Assembly (NCBI GenBank): GCA_001632425.1
Contig: KV425551.1
Coordinates: forward strand, 978,996 to 1,042,995
Reading direction: 5' to 3'
DNA from: Neolentinus lepideus HHB14362 ss-1
Lineage: Eukaryota > Basidiomycota > Agaricomycetes > Gloeophyllales > Gloeophyllaceae
DNA length: 64,000 nt
Below, in pieces: positions 45,752-58,702 of this stretch. Made by a program: the position numbers and the translations under genes. Under the pieces are notes generated by a model. It did not search any database. It was not told where the DNA came from and saw only the letters and a list, made by a program, of their open reading frames with translations. Within the stretch, counting starts at the first letter, position 1. Every line of letters begins with the position of its first letter.

Positions 45752-46732
45752 CTACGCTATGCCGTCGTAAGGGTTCAGAGTAGATGTGTGAGTGCGTTCA
45801 CGCTGGCGGCTTTCACTGCTTGCAGCTTGCGCGTGTGGGTAGATGTCCGGAATAATGCCGTTAGGATCGTTCTCGTACGGTGCCTGCTGGTAGTCGAGGT
45901 GGCTTTCGAAGGGATTTGCATATATAGATGTATTGCTCGCAGGTCTTGGATCTAGTGGCCTAATCGTCGGTTTGCGCGTCACAGCAGCCGGCGGGTGCGC
46001 CAAGTCTTCCATCGACGGGTATCTCTGACTCCCTGCATCCTCTTGCTTAAGCTGCACCTCCCAGCTCCCCTTCTCCCAGTCCGGCACGAATTCCTCGAAG
46101 CCTTCGTCTTTCTTCTTGCGCTTGCCGCAGCAGAATATGTCGAGCAGGAATTTGGACCACTGATCGTAGAAGACGACGGTGATGACCATCACGGCGAGCC
46201 CGCTGATGGCGATGACGGCGATGCCCATGACTTTCCATTCTGTCGATACGCCGTTCAGGCCTGCAGGAGAGGAAGAGACGCTTGGAGTTGCAAGGGCCGC
46301 CGTGGTTGTTGGCATGGCTCTTGTGGCGATGTCGGTCACCGGAGTGGTCGGAGGTGGACCTTGGGGAGTCCCGATGATGGAATGAGAGGTTGGGTTCGAG
46401 GCATCGGCACTAGACGTGTGTGTTGCGTCCTTAAGTTTTGTAGAAGTCTTTCCACTTGATGTCTGGATGGTGGTGCCCAAGATGCCTTGACCGAGAGTCG
46501 TCACCGTAGGAGTCAGTTGCAGAGATGTTGTAAGAGGCTCTTTCAAAATCGGCTCTGCTGGGGGCGGGTACACCATTCCACCATCTCCGAAGAGTCCCCC
46601 GAGCTCCCTGTACCGGATAGATCTTCCATCAGTATCGTCCAGAGCCGTAGGTGCAGAGAACTGCGGTTGTAAGGGGATCGACAGTGCACAAGCAGCGTAC
46701 AGCAAGACCCAGACAGAGGAAGTCCACAGCAT
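45752..46732 (-). CDS. Single-pass membrane protein with Ser/Thr-rich exterior, unknown
   Basis: One exon of 326 residues from the ATG at 46732. Likely signal peptide MLWTSSVWVLLYAACALSIP. A 150-residue exterior rich in Thr, Ser and Pro (likely O-glycosylated) leads to one membrane helix (VMGIAVIAISGLAVMVITVV) and a cytosolic tail starting FYDQWSKFLLDIFCCGKRKK, with adjacent Cys that could be palmitoylated. The tail has GFEEFVPDWEKGSWEVQL and ends HTSTLNPYDGIA. The layout resembles fungal wall-stress sensors (Wsc/Mid2 type), but there is no WSC domain, so a sensor role is a guess. A longer frame opens at 46780, but 46732 gives the clean signal peptide. Confidence 0.75.
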   Translation of the reverse strand: MLWTSSVWVLLYAACALSIPLQPQFSAPTALDDTDGRSIRYRELGGLFGDGGMVYPPPAEPILKEPLTTSLQLTPTVTTLGQGILGTTIQTSSGKTSTKLKDATHTSSADASNPTSHSIIGTPQGPPPTTPVTDIATRAMPTTTAALATPSVSSSPAGLNGVSTEWKVMGIAVIAISGLAVMVITVVFYDQWSKFLLDIFCCGKRKKKDEGFEEFVPDWEKGSWEVQLKQEDAGSQRYPSMEDLAHPPAAVTRKPTIRPLDPRPASNTSIYANPFESHLDYQQAPYENDPNGIIPDIYPHAQAASSESRQRERTHTSTLNPYDGIA

Positions 46733-47112
46733 GAGTGAGTGGTCGAGACAGATTACCGGCGTACCCTTACCAGCGGGCACGTACGCAGCTTGAAAGAGAT
46801 CTTAGAGAAAGGTACAAGTGATGAAAGGGTAGGTATACTAGAGACTGTCAAGGCGAGCTGTGACGCTGAGCGCGTCTCGTGTCACGTACCACGTGACGAG
46901 GAAACATGATGCTCAAGTTCACACGTTGCTTCCTACGCGCTGTCTTCTTCACAAAAACTCATCAAGATAGAGATAGAAACATTAAAGACATGGCTGTAAT
47001 ATAGCTGTAAGTGCATGCTAGTCCGTGATTGCACATTCTGTTCTTCAGGGTATCGTGTATTGTGTGAGTCTATCGGAAAGATCGTGAAGATAGTCATGTC
47101 GGTCAAGAAGCT
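46733..47112. other. Intergenic, membrane protein to GH5 glucanase
   Basis: 380 bases: promoter of the minus-strand membrane protein and 3' end of the minus-strand glucanase. Nothing else seen. Confidence 0.4.
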
Positions 47113-48743
<1,631 letters not shown>

Positions 48744-50452
48744 TGCTAGGAGGCGAAACTGCGCGTCGATATTTATATTTCGTGAAGCTGTCGGCACTGG
48801 CAGCGATTATACTCCACAACGGATCGGTGTTTCCGATCTGGACGCCTGTAATGCAGCGGTTAATGCGGAGAAGAGGCTCACGTGTAGATTATATCCTTTC
48901 CGGTGAGGTAAAGGGCGCTTTGCGTACGCTGACATCGAAAATGAGTTAATAGAATGGCAGAAAATTTTCAAGGCAAGGTCATGCAGTTGCAGGGCGTCTG
49001 TGGCACACGTTTACGTTCAGGTCATGTTATTGCATGTCGGCCGGACCACAACGGAGACGAAGGACGTGATGTATAACAGGCAAATGACATGCACTGAGGC
49101 GACGCCAGCGACCTCGGGCTTCTGACAGTGGCGACTGGATCCATGATTTGCCTTGTTCGCGTCGGCACTGAACTTCTTGTACCCTTTCACCGTTGGCCCC
49201 ATGACGACACTGGACTTCTTGTACCTGCCGCGATTATTTAGGAAAGCATCAGCCACAATCCAGCCACGTTTAGTAGAACATTGACCTTGAGTACAGAGTA
49301 GTTTTGAAGAGACTGGACTTATCGGACTAGGAAGGTGACTGTACCAGCGATTGCCAAGCCACGACATCGGGCAGGTCTCGGAACGTTGAATGCTGACATA
49401 GAACCATATTTGGCACCTTCCAAGAATACGACTGTATGTATCATTCATCGAATGTAATGTTTTGCTAACTCAATCTCGCTGTAATGTCCCGGTCGCCGAG
49501 TAAAGCAACCGGGACAATCAATATGTGAGGAGGAAGGAGTCGAGGCAGTCAGGCTACAAGGACAGCATCCGCAGGCATCGACTAAAACCTCGCAGTGAAG
49601 CTTTTTCTCACGGAGTTAAGGACATGCGTGTGACACACTAGTTCCATATATAGATGGGACCTGTCCTTCCAAACTTACATGGACGTGTAGTACGTGATGG
49701 TCAAACAAAATTGTTCAGGAAACATTGAGAAATAAGCCCAGAGGCTAAACCCCGACCATGTCCAGGCAAAAATCACATTGGATGCCCGTGCGCGTCGCCA
49801 CAAGAAGTCTAGAATACTTATTGAATAGTTTGCCGTTCAGCATAATCACCTACAGCTGCGATATTATATATCCTTTGAATTACTCCCACAACTCTGCGGC
49901 AGACTCGGATAAAGGACTGATAGACGATGTCGCAAGCATCTGCCGCAGTGAGACGAGGCGGTTGGCACAGTATATAGGATCCCATCTTCATGCAGCCGGC
50001 AGAAGTTCTCAATGAAATGTAGGGAGACCGCGCGTCCAACACGCATTCCAGGTCTATCTTTGCGACTTGATTCAATCCGTGGCAAGACATTACGAGTCGG
50101 CAGAACAGGCAGGGAGGGGCTAGAGGTATGCTGGAGAAAGATGTCCGGAGGCTGTTCTGATAACCAAGGGCAGCTGTGCTTGACGTCGACGAACGTGGAT
50201 GCAGCAGGTCGGTGCCGGCGCTGTTGCCAACCCCAAGGAGGTCAGGGTAGACATCAAAGTAGAAGAACCCCAGGCTGTGGGGTGACAACATATACAGCCT
50301 CGTGATCACACCGGGTTTAGTAGCGCGGTACAGCCCGATACAGCCAACTATATTAACCAGCCACATCCACCGTCCTCCAGCAAAGCAACCGTTCGTTCCC
50401 GGCCTCTCGTTTGTCCTCCATTCACGACCTTATTACCTTCACGAATAATACC
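48744..50452. other. Longest gene-free stretch in the window
   Basis: 1709 bases between the divergent starts of the glucanase and UAP1. Open frames on both strands up to 182 codons lack domain features, compositional order or splice support. TATA-like strings occur near 49862 and 49970. One 9-bp inverted repeat was noted. It could hold long upstream regulatory sequence or a non-coding transcript; nothing firm is visible. Confidence 0.4.
49486..49517. repeat. 9-bp perfect inverted repeat
   Basis: TGTCCCGGT (49486-49494) and its reverse complement ACCGGGACA (49509-49517), separated by 14 bases, in otherwise empty DNA. Could be a protein-binding dyad or chance. Confidence 0.5.
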
Positions 50453-51993
50453 ATGCCTGGTTCAGTTTCCATCGATCATCTTCGCAAACGCTACGAGACC
50501 GCCGGCCAAGGTCACGTCTTCCAGTTCTGGCCCAAACTATCGGAAGCCGAGCGCGCGACGCTCGTGAAGCAGCTCGAGGCGCTGGACATTGAGCGCGTGA
50601 ACCGCATCTACAAGAAGGCAGTCAACGCAGAAAAGGAGGCGACTGACCCAAACGCGAAGGCAGAGCCCATAGAGCCCTTGCCGGAGAATGCCTCTGACAC
50701 CACTGTCGGCGTGCCAGAGAAGGAGAAGGAATGGCGGACCGTCGGTCTCCGAGCTATTGCTCGAGGGGAGGTCGGTGTCTTGTTGATGGCGGGAGGGCAG
50801 GGAACACGTTTGGGAAGCAGCGCACCGAAGGGATGCTACGACATCGGCCTGCCCTCACACAAGTCCTTGTTCCAGTACCAAGCGGAGCGCGTTGCTCGTT
50901 TGCAACAGGTTGCGGAGAAGGAGTGCGGGAAGCCTGCAGGGTCTGTGATCATCCCTTGGTATGTCATGACCAGTGGTCCAACACGCCGGGTCACGGAGGA
51001 CTTCTTCAAGAAACATTCGTATTTCGGTCTTAACCCCAAGAATGTCATACTATTCGAACAAGGTACGCAATCGTTAACACTACCGCTCCGTCATCTAACG
51101 CTCTGATAGGTACATTGCCGTGTCTGACCATGGACGGCAAGGTGATGCTCGATTCACCGTCAAACATTGCTGTTGCACCTGATGGCAACGGGGGGCTGTA
51201 TGCTGCCACCCGGCAACCCTTATCTCCCTCCGATCCTTCGCACACTGTCCTGTCAGACCTTCAAAAACGCAAGATCAACTATGTTCATGCCTACTGTGTC
51301 GATAACTGCTTGGTCAAGGTCGCCGATCCTGTGTTTATCGGCTATTGCATCCAAAAGCAAGTCGATTGTGCCGCCAAGGTTGTACCCAAAACGTCACCCA
51401 CGGAGTCTGTTGGCGTCGTTGCCGTTCGTGGCAACAAATTTGGTGTCGTCGAGTACTCCGAGATCTCTAAGGAACAGGCGGAGAAGCGCGACCCCAAGAC
51501 CGGCGAACTCGCGTTCCGCGCGGGAAATATCGCGAACCACTTCTACACTACAAGGTTCCTCAACAACGTCGAATCTTTCGAGGACCAGCTTGCATTCCAC
51601 ATTGCCCGCAAGAAGATTCCGTACGTCGACGCGAACGGCCAGCTCCTCAAACCCAGCAAGCCGAATGGCATGAAGCTCGAGATGTTCGTTTTCGACGTCT
51701 TCCCGTTCACGCAGCGGTTTGCTGTGCTCGAGGTTGCCCGTAACGAGGAGTTCAGTCCGCTGAAGAACGCCCCGGGGACTGGCTCCGACGACCCCGAGAC
51801 AAGTTGTCGCGACTTGCTGGCGCAGCACAAGCGCTTCTTGGAGCGGGCGGGTGCGAAGGTCAAGGAGGGTGTCGAGATTGAGATCTCGCCGCTCGTCAGC
51901 TACGCAGGAGAGGGATTGGAGTCGGTGAGGGGCAAAACCTTCACGCGCTCCGGACTCGTCTCAGAATTGGAAGAATTGGACGCTTTAGCATAA
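50453..51993 (+). CDS. UAP1: UDP-N-acetylglucosamine pyrophosphorylase
   Basis: Makes UDP-GlcNAc from UTP and GlcNAc-1-phosphate, the donor for chitin, N-glycans and GPI anchors. Predicted 497 residues in two exons (50453-51062, 51110-51993), in frame. The nucleotide-binding loop is LMAGGQGTRLGSSAPKGCYD. Then YVMTSGPTRRVTEDFF, CLTMDGKVMLDSPSNIAVAP, GNGGLYAATRQ, YVHAYCVDNCLVKVADPVFI, PTESVGVVAVRGNKFGVVEY, NIANHFYTTRFL and LEMFVFDVFPFTQRF, all family blocks in the right order. Length matches yeast Qri1 (477). An ATG upstream in the same frame near 50411 gives a less plausible leader. A CT-rich stretch precedes the start. Confidence 0.96.
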
Positions 51994-52231
51994 ATTGTAT
52001 CAGTATAATCTCTAGGACGGACACAACGGAACTTGTTTGGGACTTGTGGCGGAGGACTATCGGACTTATAGAATCACTCGTAATAGTTTTGTCTTTGTCT
52101 TAAATGCAGCTTCGCTGTCTGACAATATGTGCTCCGCTTGTGGTGTACAATACTTGATGACGATGCGAATGATGGTCTACTTGGAATGTCCTATATGAAT
52201 GTCGCTTCGTATACCTTGACAGCATTTGCCG

Positions 52232-54258
52232 TCAGTCCCCCGAAGGAGGTTCTGGCGGATGTGCCGCTGCTGCTCTCCGCCTTTCCAGCTCTTCTCGGAG
52301 GGACGCGAATATGCGTTGTGTGCGCTCAGATTGTGGCTATCATGACGTCAGATAATGGGTTGGAACGAAGTAGAGCTGCACTCACATCCGTGCAGCAACT
52401 GATCAGCTTGTCGATCAGCATATTCTGTCCCTCATGTGCACTCTCCAGTTCTTTCGCCATCTGCTTTTTCTTCAGGGAGTGAACACCAGAGGCGACACGG
52501 AAGCGCCATGAGTGAATCACCTACCTGCTCCTCGAGGAACTCTGCTCTAGACTTCTCCCCTTCGGCGACCTGCTTCTGTTCCGCTGCTCGAGCCCGAGAC
52601 AGCAGAACCTCGAGCTCCTTGGATCGAATGACACATTCGAAATGTCGTTCCCGTAGTTCGTATTGTCGGAGGACCTCCTTTAATCTTTCACGAATGCTAT
52701 TCCAGGAGCCCGTTAGTATGTATGAGTGGGGCAACCTAAACTTAACTCGTACACGATATCAAACATGTCTTCCAGTGCCCGCTTCGCCCTGCAGATCAGT
52801 GTAAGAATTGCTTAGGAACTGCAGAGCCCGGGGAAGACTCACTCTCGCGGGTTATCAGTCCAGTTCTTTTTCAGCTTCTGCCGTCTGACCTCCACCCGAT
52901 CATCCTACAAACGACTTCACGGAATAATCAGAATGCACGCGATTCTGCGCTCACCAGTCCCTCGGTTTCAGGACCGTCAGTCAGATCCATCAACTCGACA
53001 GCATAGATCTCATCACCGTCTTCCATTCCCGCCTCCTCCGGCGTCTGTTCAGCCTCCAACGTCCTGCCTGCATGAGAAAAGATGAACTGCATGCTAGATG
53101 CTGGGCCACTCGATGCGCCATCACTCTCCGGCTTCGTCATCCCGTTCACCTGCGGATTCGAACCAGGCCCTGCCGACGACCCTGCCTTCACACTCTCCAC
53201 CTTCTTACTCGTCGACGTTTCCATCCTCTCCGTCCACGCATTGAAAAGCCTCGAGAGCTTCGTCTTCCGCGAGATTTTGAAGAACAGCTCCGCACGGTAT
53301 CTGCAGACCACCTTCACCACAATATCGGGTGTCTCTCGATATTTGGAGTCTTGCTGTTTGGCCTTATCTGCGCGCTTGGCCATGTCGTTCTTCATTTGTT
53401 GAATCTAGAGGTCTTGGAGTTAATCCCTGTAGCGAATAATCAGGTAAGATAGGTACCTCATCTTTAGCGTCTTCTACGCACTGCGCTAATCGTTTGCTAT
53501 CCTCCTACACACCCTGTCAGAAGCTGCGTATTAGACGTCAATGACGCCTACGCACCCGTAACTTCTTGTTATCCTATGAATGTATTTGATGCTGTACCAC
53601 AATGTATGCAGTAGGACTATGCGCACCTTCTGTAGTTCTCGTGCAAGGTTCTCCATCTTTGTCTTGGTTTGGTTGGCCTTCGTTAACTGGCTCTTGGCAG
53701 CATCCTTGTCCTTTACCAACTTCTGCTTCTCCTTCGCATGATCTCGTTCCATTCTCTTTAATTCTGCAAACTGAACGTGGTCGTTCATAAATACCGAGAT
53801 ACGTCTGAATGACTCGGAATGTTTACCAATTCAATGTATTTGGCATGAATAGCATTCTCTCCCATTCCCTTTACTGATTTCTGTGCCTCCTCGGCTGAAG
53901 AGCGTCAGACTTTCCAGCAGAAGAGGTTTGACATATGCCACACACCGAACTTCCTTTCCTCTTCCTCTTCGTGCACTTCCTCTTCCTCCAACGCGGCGAT
54001 TCGGCTCTTCAGACTCTCGTACATAGTGGCCGGGTCAACGGGTGCAGGATCATTCTTCTTCTTTCCCTTCTGTGCGTGACTATGAGTGCCATTTGCGGCT
54101 GGTGGTGGCCCATGTGTATTTGAGCGTGGCGGTTGCTGTGGATGGGTATGGTTTGGTGGAACTGGGGGGGCAGTAGCGGGGGCAGGGGGAGCAGGACCAG
54201 CAGGTGGCGGTTTGGCGATCCTCCCGTTGGCTTGGACAGTAGTACCGTTCATGGCCAT
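52232..54258 (-). CDS. Taxilin-like coiled-coil protein with an internal SUMO-like domain
   Basis: Predicted about 492 residues in about ten exons. Residues 1-104: Pro/Ala/Asn-rich leader and acidic ALEEEEVHEEEEER. Residues 105-224: coiled coil with taxilin-like ELFAELKRMERDHAKEK and MENLARELQKDNKKLRED (DNKKLR is an 18-base exon). Residues about 223-338: beta-grasp domain resembling SUMO/Rad60-SLD, with IVVKVVCRYRAELFFKISRK, TKLSRLFNAW, then a 40-residue Ser/Gly-rich loop, and MQFIFSHAGRTLEAEQTPEE plus MEDGDEIYAVELM. Residues 348-462: second coiled coil with RLKEVLRQYELRERHF and IRSKELEVLLSRARAAEQKQ, the taxilin QYELRE block, to LIDKLISCCTD; end about 492. There is no C-terminal diglycine, so it is not a conjugated modifier. 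Taxilins bind syntaxins and traffic vesicles; the role here is inferred. Confidence 0.8.
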
Positions 54259-54939
54259 TTCGCGGTTGGTAAACCCGGATACGGGCTTCCGTGCTGGAAT
54301 GCAAAAACAGAGGGACTTTAGACGCTCAATGTTCTCGGCTTTGGAGCGTGCAGCGGCCTAAGCAAGATTGTTCGGACACGAAAGACACAAGTCCGTGAAG
54401 ACACGCGAGTTGACGGGATCGGCTCGTGTAGCCGCCAGTCCAACGCTGACAATTCTTCGGATTCGGACGCATCAGCCAATCCTGACCTCTGTTTCGGTTT
54501 TGATTGATACTGCATTTGACTCTGCATATATACAAAATTTGGCTTCAGCTTCAGCAACTTCTGCATATCGTAGTAATTGTACATGTATTTAAGTACTCTT
54601 CAGCTAGTATCGCGTATGGAATAGTTCAGAAATTTGTGGGTGTCATGGCACCGTGGAGGCAACACTGATAGGATGTGGTGATGTGTATTAATCCGCATTC
54701 ATAGTCCAAGCGTGCTCCCGGAGACAAACTTCAGTCGCTCGTGTATTGCACAACCCCAGTATGCATTCAATACTTTTCAAACCACAAGAACAAGTGAAGC
54801 TGTTTGGTGAAGGAGTCTACGCCACAGTGCTGACTTACATAAGTAGAAACGTGACCTGGACGCGTTTCACGAATTCCCGCGCATCGCCCAGTGGCAAACG
54901 CGTCTCTGATCTCGAAGCTCAGGAGCAGAAGCAAGCACG
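54259..54939. other. Divergent intergenic region, taxilin-like / BRCA2
   Basis: 681 bases between starts facing away from each other. An open frame at 54746-54982 overlaps the proposed BRCA2 first exon in another frame and is not supported. Confidence 0.4.
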
Positions 54940-57900
54940 ATGGCGTCCGGAGGTACGTCTTACCCTGAAATATAGTACATGACTATTACCCTGGACATGG
55001 GAATCACCTAGAAATCGACTATTCGCCTCCGCGTAAGAAACAAAGAATGTCTTCGCCTACCTACGACATGGACGAGATAACAGGGAGCGACTTCGACATA
55101 TTGGATGAGATCGAAACTCAACTCTCTCAGAAGATGCTCAGCTTACAGCAAAGAAACCAGAGTGATGAGGAGTGTGCGAGGAGACTCCGAAATATCACGG
55201 AAGCACTAGCAAGTGGTGTGGACGAAACGGATGGTAGAGCTAAGGGCAGAGAGGCAGAAGATGGTGTGACCATTCAGTCTATAGATCACAGTTGATGGAC
55301 TCTGAAACCTGGCTAAGCTCCCTCACAGTCACATCTCAGCGCACCTATCGCCTCCATCGGAGCGCATACAGGCACGATGAACGGTGCCCAAACGACAACT
55401 ACACCTCTTCTAGGCTTTGTGCCCTCACGGTGTCTGTCTCGCAATGCTCCTTGCGACATCCCTAGCTCTTCTCCGGAGGCACCATCTGAAAGAGACTATG
55501 CTGCCTGGTTTCAATCTGATTCTAACTCATCGATGAACGCTGGCTTCACTAGCGCAAACCTACTCCTTCAAAAAGATTCCGGTGATCGAGACGATGAATC
55601 GGCTAGTAACATAGTGGAAGACACTATGCCCCAGAGCGTGTCCGTACCAGAGGCTGCCATAGTCCCAGTATTAGGTTTTACCAGCGCCGGATCCGTGTCC
55701 CGCGCAGACACGAGCAGCCATGAAACGTTTTCTGTGGGATTCCAGAGCGCGAGATCTGTCGAGAAGCTACTCTCCGCTCCCGATGAACTTGACACGTCAG
55801 TGTTGTCTGGCTTCACGAGTGCTAAGGCAGCAATAGACCCTGATTCCAGGTCTGAACCGTTTCCAGTACTCCTGGCGAGCACGAAGGGCGAAGATAAATT
55901 CGCGTTGTCCTCTGAAGCTTTGAGACGTGCTGCAGAACGCATGAAACAGTGGGAAGAGGAGGACGAGATTGAGAACGAATTTGGCAACGATCCTCTGGAT
56001 ACACCGACACGACCGAGTCGTTCAGTGCAGAAACCGGCGGCTGCGCCGAAAGATGTCTCTCTCCCCGCCTGTCGTGTCCCTGCATTTTCAACGCCGCCAG
56101 TCACCAGTGCTAGTAGGTTGCCAAAACCGAAAGCATTCAAATCACCCCTTATCGCCAAGAACCCTCAGAAATCGGTCTATCCCTCCTCGAATATCCCCCG
56201 ATATACGAATTCTCTCCTCAATCCTAATAACAACCGCAAACCTCTGGCCGCATTCAATAATGCAAGCACGGCGTTCGCTACTCCTGCCAGTCCTTCCGCC
56301 AAACTTGCACCACCAGCACCACTGCTTGGAACACTTGCTGCTTTGTCTGCACCACGAAAATCACTCGGTGTCACTCAGCGGAGGGGCACTGCTTTGTCTA
56401 CCCCGCTCAAGAAGTTCGTCACACCTTTCAAGCCTGGGCTAAGGCCCGGTGACCCTGGGAGAGTGCAGCTGGAGCAAGAAATCGCTAAGAAGGCCGTGTT
56501 CGCAGCTCCAAAGGTGCCAATCTCCCCTATACGTGGACGATCTTCACGGGTGGTCGTGAAGAGCAAATGGTTTGATATGAGTAGGTATCCTGTTATCCTC
56601 AGTTGTCTACTCCGACTAATTCACCGTTCTAGCTCCCGTACCCGACCGTCAGACACTGTTATCTTCTGGATTCGTGCCACAATCATATACGCGGGCAGAA
56701 TTGCAAGCAATGGGGATGTCAGTATTCATGTGTTCATGTACGCGAATTATTGATGAATCAATTTCCTCAGAAATATTTCTGAACTGAACCAGATAACTCC
56801 AATTTCCGCCATGTACTATGCTTTCAACACCGAGTTCTCGATTTCCCCCGGAGCATCACATGTGTCCGGGAGCAGCTCTTCGCTCGGCCCGCAGAACATG
56901 CTCGAGCAACTGCATGCCAAGGGTTGCTGTCTAGCCACCCAAGAGTGGGTAGAGAACCACTGGAGCCTGATCCTGTGGAAGTTGGCTGGCATGGTATGTC
57001 TAGACCCCAAGTCCGAGAGTGATTCCAGGACCCGTAGGTGGTGCTGGGGCCATATTCTTGAACAGTTCCTATACCGGTCAGAACGTCGACAGCTTATTGT
57101 GGATATCATTGATGACTGGTGTTTCCCGACAGATATGAGAAAGAACTGGAGTGTGGATCGCGACCGCCACTCAGGCTAATAGCAACTCAGGACACACCGG
57201 CCTCTTTGCCGATGGTCCTTTGCGTATCCAATATTACTTGGTCCTCTGGTGGTGCCGACGATGACGGTCTTGTGACAGACCCGATCCCAGAACTGGAACT
57301 GACGGATGGTTGGTACAAGCTGCGTGCTGAGGCTGACGGCACTTTGACTAGGGCGATCAGGAAGGGCAAAATTCGAGTCGGGAGAAAAATAGGTGTTCAG
57401 AATGCCAGAGTGAGCAAGCCGTGTTTCTGCGAGTGACTGGTTTCTGATCGGACCTTTGATAGCTTTCGTCCGACCATAAGGATCCTACGGAAGTCCTCGA
57501 AGCGTATGACCGTTGTCACCTCGTTCTTACCGGTAACTCTTGCCACCTCGTGCCTTGGCATGCGAAACTCGGCTTTTGCAATAGTCCTTCGTTTGCGACA
57601 TTGGGCAGACTGACGCCCGACGGTGGGGTGGTCACCATCATGGATTTGACAGTAGTAAAGGTGATACGCACAGCTATCCTATGTATCACTGCTTTCGCTG
57701 AACCAACCGCAGACACACCCAGTGGCGTACGTTGAGTTTATAGAGGGACCGGACGGAAAGACTCGGAAATCTGTCCCGAGGGATGAAAAGGAGGAAATGA
57801 AGGTCCAAGACCAATGGGTGGTAAGTTGATGACAATTTCATCTTACATGGCATCAATTCATTATCGGCTTAGAAACGAAGAGAGGAGATGGCTGCGAAAT

Positions 57901-58605
57901 GGCGGGAAGACCTCGATAAGAAGATTCGCACTCTCGAAGGATATGCGCACCGACTTGAGGCCAGAGCGGGGTGCAGCCAAAGCAAGACTGAAGACGAGGG
58001 TGAGGATGTTGTTTCTCATCGTCTGGATGCACTCTCACAGCGCTTCGATAGACCCTCCGGTGCATATAGAGAACTACTATGATGATCTCGAAGAAACCGG
58101 CGATATCAATTCCCTGTTATGTCGCTTGAGCAAATTTGAGATGAGATGTTTGTCGCGAATCATCCACAAGAATTGCACTGCGCTGCGCGAAGGTGCGAGT
58201 GACGAGATGGAGAAGGACCTGGCAGTAAGTTGGGTAAAGTGTATGATGTGTCCGCATACTTAGTTCTTTGCAGTTCGAATGCCCTCCACGGAAGATCCGG
58301 AACTTTAGGGTTGTCGTCGCAAAAGATTCCAGAACGTACAAACGAGATGCGTACCGGAAGGCACAAATCACAGTTTGGGATGTAATGGATCTCGCCTTCG
58401 GAGAGGGCACTAAAGCTGGTGCATTCGCGCCGAATCAGCGATTTATCGTATGTCCCTTCCGAAACTACAAAGATCAGTGTTAATGGCTGTCGACCAGGTC
58501 ACCAATCTTATTCCAACTCAGCAAGGTGCATGGATGGGCAACGAACCTGATGCCGAAGTGTATCTCACTACAAGACGAGATTCAAGATGGACAAAAATAA
58601 GTTGA
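54940..58605 (+). CDS. BRCA2: BRCA2 orthologue
   Basis: Loads Rad51 onto single-stranded DNA in recombination repair. The likely start is ATG at 54940 (MASG), spliced to EIDYSPPRKKQRMSSP. Around 55390-55840 are repeated GFxSA motifs: GFTSANLLLQ, GFTSAGSVSRADTS, GFQSARSVEK and GFTSAKAAID, which match the FxxA core of BRC repeats; GFVPS at 55410 may be a decayed copy. The DNA-binding part follows: helical domain (HAKGCCLATQEWVENHWSLI, LWKLAGMVCLDPKSES), OB1 (ELELTDGWYKLRAEADGTLT and RKGKIRVGRKI), OB2 (SFATLGRLTPDGGVVTIMDL) with a helical insertion (REEMAAKWREDLDKKIRTLE) and a last OB-like segment ending TTRRDSRWTKIS. About ten introns; the one near 55260-55340 is ambiguous. Confidence 0.9.
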
Positions 58606-58702
58606 TGGCTGTGTATTTATTTACTGCTACTATTTCCTTCTGATGCGGAGCATGTAATGGTGTGTGTATTATATGGTGGTAATACAGATGGGCTAAGAAC
58701 AC

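Noticed and set aside
49818..50366. 182-codon minus-strand frame upstream of UAP1
   Set aside because: No family resemblance and an irregular composition with many Cys, Ser and Arg; treated as chance.
52232..54258. Two adjacent genes, one taxilin-like and one SUMO-like
   Set aside because: The coiled-coil sequence and the start of the SUMO-like fold are in the same exon and frame, and the taxilin QYELRE block continues downstream in frame after splicing.
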